This document shows positions 11,901 through 20,800 of a stretch of 64,000 bases of DNA, one piece after another. This DNA is from Ancistrus triradiatus (lineage: Eukaryota > Chordata > Actinopteri > Siluriformes > Loricariidae), in contig JAJAGP010002226.1 in the NCBI GenBank assembly GCA_025084515.1, forward strand, positions 62,001 to 126,000, given 5' to 3'. Below the pieces are notes generated by a model, which ran no database searches, had not been told where the DNA came from, and worked only from the letters and a program-made list of their open reading frames with translations. Position 1 is the first letter of the stretch, and each line of letters opens with the position of its first letter. The position numbers were made by a program, and so were the translations under genes.

Positions 11901-12848
11901 TTCTCTCTCAATCTCAGCTGTAACGGAAAAATACTTTGCATGCCTAGACAGGGTCACTAAAGAGGGCTTTCTATATTATATAAAATCGCAGTTAATTGAG
12001 AAATTAAACGTGCTTCTGTCTCGTGGACCCACCATACTCTGGTGCACTTTCCGTCTGGGTAAAATATTAAAAAGAAAGTAGTTATAGCATTGGATTCAAA
12101 TGGGAACTCGTGCAACATATATTCAGTATATGCAGCTATAAAGCCATCTCGGTCCTGTGATTGACTGTACCTTGATCTCGTCTCCATAGAAACGCGTCAT
12201 GGAGACATCCGCCACAACCAGGGTCTCGATGTACCTCTTGGAAGACACGAACCTCCTCTGTCGCGTTGGTCTTCGTTCCTGAAGTCTGTGAGACCAACGA
12301 ATGTTATTCTTAACGACTTGCTCATCCTCTTTGTCGTTCGTCTTTCTGGTGAAGACTCTGCGCTTGACGACGTGCGCCTGAGAGACTTTCCTCCTCGCAT
12401 CTTCAGTGCGCTCACCCACGGGCTGAATGAAGTACTCGTGTCCGCGCGTCACGAAGGTTCCTTGGATGCCGTGACAGAGACTAAGGGAGACCAGTGACTC
12501 TTCGTCCCTGTTGACGATGCCTGTGTGGAAACAGCCCCTGAGGTCCTGTCCGCTTTCTTCAGGCTCAGACAGGACACCCTCAAGTCCGGAGCTATTCTGG
12601 AGTCTTTTTCCGCTGACACGCTGAACGCGTAACGTTGGCGCGATAAAGCTTTCTTCTGGTTTCAGGTGTAGAGTGAAAACGTGTCCGAATACATTTATTT
12701 GGAAAACATGCCTGTCCTGGCGCCGCCAAACGCCACTGTTGGTCAAGGGAAGTTTGACAGGTACAGTCTCTTCCGACTCTATGTACTCACCCGTCACACC
12801 TTCGGCGAGCACAAGTGTGGCCAATATGAAATGTACATGAAAGATCAT
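2183..12848 (-). CDS. adamts8: ADAMTS8 metalloprotease, whole gene (9 coding exons)
   Basis: Secreted zinc metalloprotease of the ADAMTS family, expected to act on extracellular matrix proteoglycans. Coding exons in order: 12848-12171, 9971-9732, 8567-8435, 7880-7713, 5904-5606, 4159-3973, 3781-3609, 3198-3023, 2918-2183, all bounded by AG/GT with phase kept (2790 nt, 929 aa). Layout: signal peptide about 1-17, prodomain to 199, furin-type site RQRR before F200, catalytic domain with HELGHVLSMPHD at 348-359, disintegrin-like about 407-506, central TSR about 509-565, Cys-rich and spacer, then TSRs from about 821 and 875. The start at 12848 has ACC before the ATG and is followed by a hydrophobic run; in-frame ATGs at 12863 and 12911 are less likely. 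ADAMTS8 rather than ADAMTS1 is indicated by FEAK, VSGSL and SMPHDD motifs and by adjacency to adamts15. Human ADAMTS8 ends after one C-terminal TSR as I recall; this copy has two. Confidence 0.93.
3023..3198 (-). CDS. adamts8: adamts8 exon 8: Cys-rich region end
   Basis: Residues 627-685, VVDGTTCGPDTTSICVQGQC to RKISGSLNKAV. It includes the conserved DKCGVCGGDG. 176 nt, identical in length and phase to adamts15 exon 7. The donor is gtaagt. Confidence 0.93.
3609..3781 (-). CDS. adamts8: adamts8 exon 7: Cys-rich region
   Basis: Residues 569-626, GKSFREEQCEKYN to EFKVFEAK. IPKYAGVSPRDRCKLFC is the family signature. EFKVFEAK is an ADAMTS8-type ending; adamts15 has YFYVLAPK at the same place. The donor gtgcaa is weak but the phase fits. 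Confidence 0.93.
3973..4159 (-). CDS. adamts8: adamts8 exon 6: central thrombospondin repeat
   Basis: Residues 507-569, VPVDGGWGSWSLWGLCSRTC to CPENQ. It contains the WxxW pattern (family site of C-mannosylation) and CSRTCGGG (consensus for O-fucosylation). 187 nt, ending one base into the next Gly codon; the donor gtacca is weak. Confidence 0.92.
4427..4535. repeat. Dispersed teleost repeat module in adamts8 intron 5
   Basis: The phrase 'atggactggtgtcctg' with a following C-rich tail recurs at about 8110 and, in diverged form, at 14160 and 41630. This is a common fish SINE/LINE tail module; the family name is not certain. Confidence 0.45.
4536..5605. other. adamts8 intron 5, nothing else seen
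   Basis: AT-rich intronic sequence between exons 6 and 5. No further repeat or open frame is supported. Confidence 0.5.
5606..5904 (-). CDS. adamts8: adamts8 exon 5: disintegrin-like region
   Basis: Residues 407-506, GDCLLDTPENT to GGACVPSTLAVMAKEE. Nine cysteines are in place, with conserved LWC, SLPWADGTPCG and GAC motifs. 299 nt. Its intact reading makes it the reference for judging the damaged homologous exon 4 of adamts15. Confidence 0.94.
5905..7712. other. adamts8 intron 4, no feature seen
   Basis: 1.8 kb of intronic sequence without a recognisable repeat or reading frame. Confidence 0.5.
7713..7880 (-). CDS. adamts8: adamts8 exon 4: zinc site end and Met-turn
   Basis: Residues 351-407. 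It begins HVLSMPHDDS, supplying zinc ligands H352 and H358, and includes HHLMAPIF, the likely Met-turn. It ends LDSGHG with donor gtattt. 168 nt, the same size and phase as adamts15 exon 3. Confidence 0.94.
8030..8175. repeat. SINE/LINE-tail repeat in adamts8 intron 3
   Basis: Contains 'ccctgcgacggactggtgtc' followed by 'ctcgccttcaccc' and 'aggctccgatac', the usual order of a widespread fish repeat tail. Diverged and incomplete. Confidence 0.55.
8435..8567 (-). CDS. adamts8: adamts8 exon 3: catalytic domain to HELG
   Basis: Residues 307-351, DICGHQHCDTLGVADVG to SHELG, carrying the first zinc ligand H348 and general base E349. It is 133 nt and ends one base into the Gly codon, exactly as adamts15 exon 2 does. 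The acceptor cctgcag and donor gtacag are clear. Confidence 0.94.
8568..9731. other. adamts8 intron 2, no feature seen
   Basis: Intronic sequence with nothing I can assign. Confidence 0.45.
9732..9971 (-). CDS. adamts8: adamts8 exon 2: catalytic domain
   Basis: Residues 227-306, from HYLLSIMGMAAQLF to AILFTRE. The acceptor is a pyrimidine tract ending ttcag; the donor is gtaagg after GAG. 240 nt, phase 0 at both ends. It matches the part of adamts15 exon 1 running HYVLTLMAVAARLY to AILFTKQ. Confidence 0.93.
9972..12170. other. adamts8 intron 1, no feature seen
   Basis: 2.2 kb intron that splits the catalytic domain. Short open frames (for example 11699-11923) have no recognisable similarity. 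Confidence 0.45.
12171..12848 (-). CDS. adamts8: adamts8 exon 1: signal peptide, prodomain, furin site
   Basis: Codes residues 1-226. It begins MIFHVHFILATLVLAEG, a plausible signal peptide. The prodomain holds only the Cys pair at 106 and 125 (RGCFHTG, LSLCHG); I see no CGV-type cysteine switch before the furin-type RQRR/F at 199/200. The catalytic domain opens with RYIETLVVADVSM. The donor follows AAG at 12171 (gtacag), phase 0. This intron within the early catalytic domain is absent from adamts15. Confidence 0.93.
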
Positions 12849-13152
12849 GGTATCCAGTGACATGCAAATGCTCTCATTAAAAAGTGAAGCAAAAATCAGT
12901 AGGAGGGACAACCTTATGGAGTACTTACGTAGAAATGCAGAACAAATCTAACATCTCACTACATAAACTGCAGGTGAAATCCTCAGCTTGGACAGAAACA
13001 GACGGTTCGTTATTCATTCACAGTACAGATCAAAGTCAAACTTCGTTCACTTTCAAACAAGACGTCGACCTGAACCATTCATGGGGAAAGCAGACAGAGC
13101 GCTCCTCTAGCTGACTGTGTATCGGCGGATCTGTCTGCGCCCTTGTCGGCGG

Positions 13153-13160
13153 TATTTATA
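13153..13160 (-). promoter_or_regulatory. adamts8: TATA box, probable adamts8 promoter
   Basis: Minus-strand TATAAATA in a GC-rich setting, 305 bp upstream of the adamts8 start codon. Initiation about 30 bp downstream would give a 5' UTR of roughly 275 nt without needing an intron. A GC-rich tract (13215-13245) and an inverted CCAAT motif (near 13260) lie just upstream. Promoter use is inferred. Confidence 0.6.
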
Positions 13161-13537
13161 CACTTGCGATCTTCTTGAACTTACGAGGTTTATTTCCGAT
13201 ACTCGTGCCGACCGCGCGTCCTCCTCCTCCTCCTCCTCGCGCAGCCCCATGGCTTCCGATCCAATGGGGGCTCCCGGCCACTCCCCATTCTGAACAGTGC
13301 AAGTCTGCCTATTATTAACTGACTGGACGGCACACGTACACACAGACACGTGCTGCTCTGGTGTGTGGAATGTTTTAACCCCGGTGATAGTGTTGCCAGA
13401 TTGGGATGGTTCCCGCAAATCGAGTTATTTTTAATCACGACATACGAGAAAATGCCCTTGACCTGGTCTACAAGTTGGCACAGTTGCAGCTTGGAATGGT
13501 TGAATTAGATTTGAAGAGCGATTGCTCTGCCCTAGAC

Positions 13538-13655
13538 TAGCGGTTCTCAACCATTTTAGCAGTTTAACAGATAGGCATTGAAGTATAGCAGTGTTACAGT
13601 ACAGACTTACAGGTCAAACTGTGTTACAAGCTGCATACTGAGAACCTCTGGTCTA
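13538..13655. mobile_element. Small hAT-like MITE
   Basis: About 118 bp, opening 'tagcggttctcaacc' and closing 'tgagaacctctggtcta', which are imperfect inverted repeats of the hAT type. No coding content. Confidence 0.5.
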
Positions 13656-14136
13656 TCCAACGGAGCAGATATTTGCCCAACTCAGTGAGTGCTATGTAAA
13701 TTATAAATAATTTATAATTCATAATTCACTCATAATTCAAGCATCATCTGGTCAGTGTATATTTCTACAGACAGGTGCGCTGCCAGGCATTTCTGGTCTC
13801 ATGAAAATATATTACACTGCGCTCCTAAAAAATGTTCTAATACAGTGGTTACGGCCCCTGTCAGTCACAGGCCCTTAGAATCATCCTAACCCAAACTGGT
13901 AAAATTCTACTAACAGAAAATTGAAGTTATAGAAAATCCACTGCTGGATTTAGCAGGTTGCATTGTGAGACAATAACACAGAATTGTGCTGGCATATGTT
14001 GGCACACTGGGTAAAATGGCTAAATTTGTGTATTACGAACGATTATTGACATGTTAAGCCAAAGGCAAAGCAAAGCAACTATTTTCCCCCCACTTAGTAT
14101 TGCAGTAGAACATCTGCAATGGAACCTGACCCGGAA

Positions 14137-14195
14137 TTCACTGGGCGTAGGCAAAGGTGCCTGGACAGGACGTCAGTCCATTGCGGGGCTCCATA
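14137..14195. repeat. Dispersed repeat module
   Basis: The segment around 'ctggacaggacgtcagtcca' and 'ttgcggggc' resembles the fish repeat that reads 'ggggtgccagtccatcgcag' in better copies. Confidence 0.5.
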
Positions 14196-15865
14196 AACGC
14201 ACCACCCGACCTTCACGTTGCAAGCCCACCTGGGATTTGACTTCCCCTTTCAGCTGCTGGCTCTTACAACCAAGCCACTGGAGCTGCTTATATTAAGTCA
14301 GTTTTGCTAATGTTTTTTTTTTTCATTGAACATGATGCTAGACTTACGGAAGACAAGGTCTATAACTGTCAAAGACACTTAAAGCTAAGAATCTTTGTAG
14401 GTTAGGTGACTGGGAGTGTGAATGAATATAGCACGTATTCACGTCACATCCTTCCATGAACAAAGGCAACATTTTCTGTTGTTCATTGTACATTTTCACT
14501 TTCAATTCTGTAACGATTAGAGATGTAAAACTGATGACGTTGTGTGTTTTTAGAAATAGTGTATAGCATGTTGCCAGGAGCGTGACAGCTGGGCAGAGGC
14601 CCTTGTAATAAAACTGACGGGTTTGTGATGAGTTCAGCAAACCACTGCAGTACTGCGACATTGCATTCTTGACGGTGTGACAATGAACCCATTTGACTTG
14701 AAATTAACTGCAAGAAACAAAACTCTTCAGTGGGTGGCGCTGCTGTATCGCTGTTACTGAGGCATACGATAAGACATTTATCCATGTGATTGAGTTCTCG
14801 TTTCTTTTTGTATTTAAAACGAAAATACACTTCAAGGATAAACGAAATGTTAAATATGTATAATATTAATTGCCGGGTATGAAACAGAACCATTTATTTG
14901 TAATCTTGAATATTCTCCAAGTAGCACTAATGTTTTAAATGAAAAGGTAAGCTTACTTCTTAAAAGCACATTTCCCACCTAAACGTTAAAAAAATGCCAT
15001 TTACTGAAGCACTTGACTATATAACATATTTCAAGGATTATTTGTTACGGGATAAGGTCAGGTATCATGACGGTTGTTGGAAGTGGAAAGTGATTATTCC
15101 GTCCAATAAAAATAGTCCTTTATTAAGACAAATAAGGGAAGGGATTTTGCATAACTGCATAGTAATTCCAATCGGACTTGAGATAAAGTTTGACCTTTGC
15201 CAATACTTTGTTGAATTTATAACACCTTCAGGAAGGTCACAGCTCTTGATTTTACCACTAGGTGGCGGCCTTGTATTCCAAGGACTGCACATGCACCAAT
15301 CCCAGCGCTCACTCTGCTCTTCGTATCAAGCACTGTGAGCACATGTACCAAGTAGATTTGTTCAGCTATATTAACTGGGCTCTTTCATCCACATGTGATG
15401 TCTAATTTATTGAAGTGATAATGAAAGGTATCAATGTTTTCTCTCAACTGCGAAACCTGGAACTTCTCACCGCTGTATCTCTCATCGTGACAGAAACACT
15501 TTAGATAACTCTGAAGTTATTTTTTAAGCATGATTTGCCATGAGCAGGGGTAATACAGTTGATGGAAAACAATCAGCCATAACGTTCAATCCTCTCAACT
15601 ATGAAATGAGGGATTATCACACTAAGAGCCGGTAATGCTCTCAGATCTAGGAGAATGCATCAATGCGTTAAGAAGAGGATTAACTGCACACACATATGTT
15701 GGACCGGAGTTAAGCAACCTTACGAACACAGACAGCTTGGCCCTCGCTGACCAGTTGGGCAGCCGAGACTGAGATCATGCATGTTTTAATGAAAAACAAT
15801 TGACACCATATGAAACAATATGGTGATAAAATCCAGAATGACTTCTAAGTCTGTTTAGTTTAAAG

Positions 15866-15868
<3 letters not shown>

Positions 15869-15942
<74 letters not shown>
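15869..15942. repeat. (TG)n(AG)n compound microsatellite
   Basis: About 20 TG units pass directly into about 17 AG units with no interruption. It sits near the middle of the divergent promoter region, about 0.9 kb from the adamts15 start. Confidence 0.97.
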
Positions 15943-15948
<6 letters not shown>

Positions 15949-16536
15949 CCAGGTAACAAATATGCTAGTGGCTCCATTCCGGCAAATGACTTTGCTATTT
16001 CTTGGGAAATATTTTTTTATTTTAGCATATCCCTAGAGCATTTATATTGTCATATGTAGCCATAAATGAGAGGCGCTGCACTTCCTTGCCACTGACCCAG
16101 CTCATGCCACAGCTTCCAAAGCATTTTTCCCCATTGTGCTCGTGGCAAAAATGACTACACAACTTTATGGACTATATCTTTAGAAAAACTTTATCCTTTT
16201 ACTATAACCAATAGCCTATAGTGAGGCATTGAAACTGGCCAATTCCATAAAAAACTGACCAATACTTTAATGGACTGGATACTCAGACTGTAAGGAACCT
16301 TTCCCGAGTTGGAAAGAATGATCTTTCACTCTCAAACAGAGACATGAGTCCAAAAGCCACATTCAGTACTGAACTAGTTTGTGAAAACACAACCAACCAG
16401 TGTAGCACAGTACTTGTACAACGAGTGCACGTTTGTTCTCTCCATCTGTGCTGCAAGAGCGTATGGACACGTAAAGTGGGAGGGAAGGCCACACTCGAGC
16501 AGCGCGCGCTGCAGTGATGTCGCAAACGAGAGGCGT

Positions 16537-16541
16537 CCAAT
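16537..16541 (+). promoter_or_regulatory. adamts15: CCAAT box, probable adamts15 promoter
   Basis: A CCAAT followed by CAGCG, in CpG-rich sequence, 300 bp upstream of the start codon. A TATA-like CATAAA lies about 75 bp further on at 16613-16618. Together with the GC-rich first exon this suggests a CpG-island promoter. Confidence 0.5.
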
Positions 16542-16844
16542 CAGCGCACCCGAAGACCTTCCCCCAAAAAACCCCTGTGACAGGCGCTCGCTGTTTACAC
16601 ATGACTCGCTTCCATAAAGCCGGCAGACGTACGGCTGAGGACTGCTTGAGCATCCAGGTGCAGGAAAGGAATGGGTCGCGTTCTGGTGGAACTCGGACGC
16701 TACCAGGCGACCTTTTAGTCCGTGGCGTTGTTCGGATTATCTTTGAACCCCGAGATATTTCACAGACTAAAACACTTTCTTCATAAGCACTCCACCCAGA
16801 CAGTGCCGGTTCGCATAAAATCGCATTGCATACTGCAAGCAATC

Positions 16845-17801
16845 ATGCATTTATTCACCAAGGCTTTGCTTTTAGTGCACGTTTTATCTGCGAAGTTTCA
16901 AGTAGCGCGTTCCATGCAGAGTCAGCTGTGCGAGCCGGTCCGATTGGATAACCACGAGTTTGCAAAGACCAACTTCGTCGGGTCTGAAGCGAGAGCGCTG
17001 CCGCAAAGAGCGGCTTTCCAAATTAGCGCCTTCGGTCAGGATTTCGTGCTCGACTTGCACTCGGATTCTAGCTTCATCGCCCCTACGTTCTCTACGCACA
17101 TAGCTCTGGACATGCCCGATTGGTCTGAGCGCACGGACCTTCGTCGCTGCTTTTACGCAGGCGTCGTGAATAAGGACCCCATGTCATACGCGGCGCTCAG
17201 TTTGTGTGACGGTCTGCGAGGCGCGTTCGGTTATGACGGCTGGGAATATTTTGTCAACCCGGTGAGCGATGACGCTGCGCCTCTGAGCGCACACCGGAGC
17301 ACCGAAAGCGCGCATCTTCTCCGGCGGCGCGCCAACACCGAGTTTAACGGCAACGGCAAGTCGAGATGCGGTGTGGACACTGGATCGGTTCGCGTTGCTG
17401 CACAGGCTTTGGAGAAGTTTAAACGCTCGGAGGAAGCGAGTGCAGGCGACTCGAGCACGGCAAAGAGCCGGCTGAAGAGATTCGTATCGGTGCCTCGCTA
17501 TGTGGAGACACTGGTGGTGGCTGATGAGTCCATGGCCAAGTTTCATGGTGACGACCTGAAGCACTACGTGCTCACGCTCATGGCGGTAGCTGCGCGCCTT
17601 TACAAGCACCCGAGTATCCTGAACCCCATCAGCATCGTAGTGGTCAAGTTCGTGGTGATTGAAGAGGAGGAGAAGGGGCCCAAGGTGAGCGGCAACGCAG
17701 CCATGACCCTTCGCAACTTCTGCACCTGGCAAAAGAAGATGAACAAGAACAGCGACAAGCATCCGGAGTACTGGGACACGGCCATTCTCTTCACAAAACA
17801 G
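16845..17801 (+). CDS. adamts15: adamts15 exon 1: signal, prodomain, first half of catalytic domain
   Basis: Residues 1-319. It runs from MHLFTKALLLVHVL through the cysteine switch at C175 and the furin site at R212 to AILFTKQ. The mature N-terminus FVSVPRYVETLVVADESM is typical of ADAMTS15. Donor gtgaga. GC-rich and CpG-rich compared with its surroundings. Long because the intron found in adamts8 after the GDEIK region is missing here. Confidence 0.95.
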
Positions 17802-20800
17802 GTGAGATAGAGCAGTCAGTAGGGGACAATCTAATCCAAAGTGTGTGCGGGGGTCAGTCACGATGGACAGTGTATGGTATCCTCTATGTAACATCACACG
17901 CACAGTCATGTAGTCAGCTCTTCTAAATCTATTGAAACACACCTTATTTTTAGTATTTTAATAGACCTACATAACAGGACAGCAAATTAGTGGAATGCCA
18001 CTTGGCTTACTGGAGAGTTTGCTGTGCAATGGGCAGGCTGCAACAAGAGCACTTCAGTTTATCTCTGTCCCCAAGGGTATCACGTGGTGCTCATGACAGT
18101 GTTACAGGAAAAGGTCAGGTATGACTTCAGGCACCCATCCCTTAAATTGAATTTGAATTAGATGGTGAAAGTTGTTTGAGGATTACAGGATTCACCTTAA
18201 ACTTGAAACTCTAGGCTAAGACACTTGGCAGTTGTGTGAGCTATGTTGTTGGTGGAGAAAAGAAAATGTAAAGTGGATTGTGGATTGTGAGTTAGTGCAG
18301 CATACATTTGTTGTGCGCTGATATAGATAGTGAACTGAGGAGTCTCCTGTAGAAATGAGGTGGGTCGATGGTCCTGACTGATCAACTGACAGACCAATGT
18401 CGAGCTCTCTGCGTACACAGCGTATGCATGCTCAAAAAGCAGCCACATGGTCTGTTTAGTGAATGGAACCGACATCTTCCATTGCTTAGTCATATCCTTG
18501 AGGCTGAAGGTTCAAAGTTTTTCTTTTTGTTTTCCAACCTCGCCATGCTTTGCACCGATTCACCCCTAATCAAACCCAAACTGAAGTCAGCATTCGCTCT
18601 CAGCTGTTGTGCAGGAACGCCCATATGCACGGGCGCCCGGCCAGCCCTCCACACGCCAAACGAGCAAAGCCTTTTTGCTAAGTGCCTCTGAGTCACATGT
18701 GTCCTGAGCTGCTGATCTCAGAAGTTTAGCTTTGCTTCCCCATCGAGAGACGGCAAAGTGCGGGAGCCGGAGCGCAGAGCAGGCCTCCCTGAATTCTTGC
18801 GGTTATTGCGGTCATTACTCTTTAAAGATAGTGATATGGCTTGAAGTATTTGGCGTAGAGAAATCCTCTCTGTTCCAGAGGGCGGGGGTGACGGAGCAGT
18901 CAGGAGTATGAGCAAAATGAAGATACAAAAGATTTGAACAGTTCCTTATAACATAGTCTTAGGCCACCATTAGATTAGATATGCTATTGTTTTAGCAATG
19001 TCTAACGACCATATATAATTGCTTTGCAGACACTTTATTAGAATGCATATTTTTTATGCAAAATAAGCTAAAATGGGCTACAGGGGCCAGTATTTAGTGT
19101 TACCTCACATTAAACTTGAGCAATAGCAGCATCTGGCAGCTTCATCGGGATACCAAGTTGACCCTTCTACAGTCCAAAGAAGCTTGATCAGGAATGGTCC
19201 TTTTGGAAGGGTAGCAGCCAAGAAACATTTTTCAGGGTATGATAAAGCTCACAAAGGTTGGAATGAAGATCAGTGGAATAGAGTATTATGGAGTGACGAA
19301 TCCATTCAGTATGTAATATGTGGCCATTATATCATTGCTAAAATAACAAATCTAATGGTGACCTAAGACTTTCATCAGGCCAACAGGTAAACTGTTAAGA
19401 TAGATAAGTCAACAACAAGACCAATGTCTTTCAGTATTTACCTTGGATAAACTAAAAATCGTTTGTACTGAGAATTTCTCTAGGTATTGACATGAGGCCA
19501 CAGTGAATGCAGCTTTTATGAGGCCCTACAGACAAAAAAAAGAGTATGCAATGCATGTAAGTCAGTCATCATAATTCCGACCTATTTTCTACCTAAATCA
19601 CATCAAAATGAGACCCACTGAAAGCCCTTGGAAGCAAGTCCCAGTCTTTAAAACAGAGCTTTCCAAATCTGAATTTGCATTACTCTATGAATTACTTAAA
19701 CAGGCAGAGAGGAGAGCCCAGCCTAGGCTCCTCTAAGAACTCCAACATGTAATCTGATATGCTACGCTCTTCTCGCAGCAGCTAAAAGCTTATGTCATTC
19801 CAGTGATGTCAAAGGAAAAGTTATGTCATACCATGGCTCTTGTCATGTTTGGGACTTTTTCACATTTTCACAGAGTCCAATAATTACTGCCTATAGTGAG
19901 AGGAAATATGAATAGTCGTCATAAAGTCAACCAATTATTTCATGCTCTGTATGCAGCTATGGTTACCATGTACAAGTAAAGGGTCTTTAATAAACAGCTA
20001 CGATAAATGGACGTGTCCATTTCCTTTGGACCCTTTCATTAACAAAACTAATGGTTCGATACCATCTACCCCATATCCAAACTTCCCCTCCACCCGTTCC
20101 TTTAGAGCATGCATGTTTCCCATTACAAGAGAGCGAAAAAGAGGGACAGATCCCTAAATCCCACCTCGCCAAAGCCCACCTGCTATAGAAAGCTCTTTCC
20201 AGCTGAAGCCTGGGGAAAGTGTCTCCAGACCACTACAACATTTCTTCCAAGTTGTTCCCTTACTGTGCCAGCACTTTTAAGCACAACCTCCATCCCCATA
20301 CTCATCAACACCGCTCTCCACTCCAGGATGTGGTGTTAAAGCCAGCATGGTTTCCCCCTTTGGCCCTTGGCAAGCATTACAATGTACATCAAGGCAGCTC
20401 ATTTAGTAGGGATTCTGTTTTCCAATAGTATTTGATAAAAACTGCAATAACTCATAATAATATATGTGGTTAGTTACCTTGTACCAGTGGTTCCCAAACT
20501 CTGACACACATGTACACGTCTTTTGCTTCCCAAAGGTTGCAGTTTATACAAAACTACGACTTCTTATTGAACAACATAAAATGAAGTGACAAATCACGTC
20601 TTACAAGTGACGTGCATTAAGTATCTTGATCATACCCCATTTATTTGCCTTGCTGCGCCCCCCACTTTGGGAACCACTGCGTTATAGGAAGGCAGAAGCA
20701 CATCTGGAAAAAAAGGGCTTAAATTGTTCCCATTAAGATACGTGGCTCAGACACTCCAAAACAATAATCACTTTCGGTAACCTTATTTCAGAATTGGGTT

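Larger units (their letters stand above)
13161..16536. other. Divergent intergenic region between adamts8 and adamts15
   Basis: Non-coding core of the 4 kb start-to-start gap. It holds a small inverted-repeat element, a SINE-tail fragment and a TG/AG microsatellite. Shared enhancers are plausible for a head-to-head paralogue pair, but nothing in the sequence proves them. Confidence 0.6.

Noticed and set aside
2183..12848. Assignment of the minus-strand gene to ADAMTS1
   Set aside because: The two are close, but FEAK and VSGSL blocks and the divergent adamts15 neighbour fit ADAMTS8; ADAMTS1 pairs with ADAMTS5 in vertebrates.
16722..16844. Upstream in-frame ATG of adamts15 (41 extra residues)
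   Set aside because: The extension is not signal-like, while the ATG at 16845 directly precedes a hydrophobic leader.
17184..17942. 252-codon minus-strand open frame
   Set aside because: Shadow of the GC-rich adamts15 exon 1; no family resemblance.
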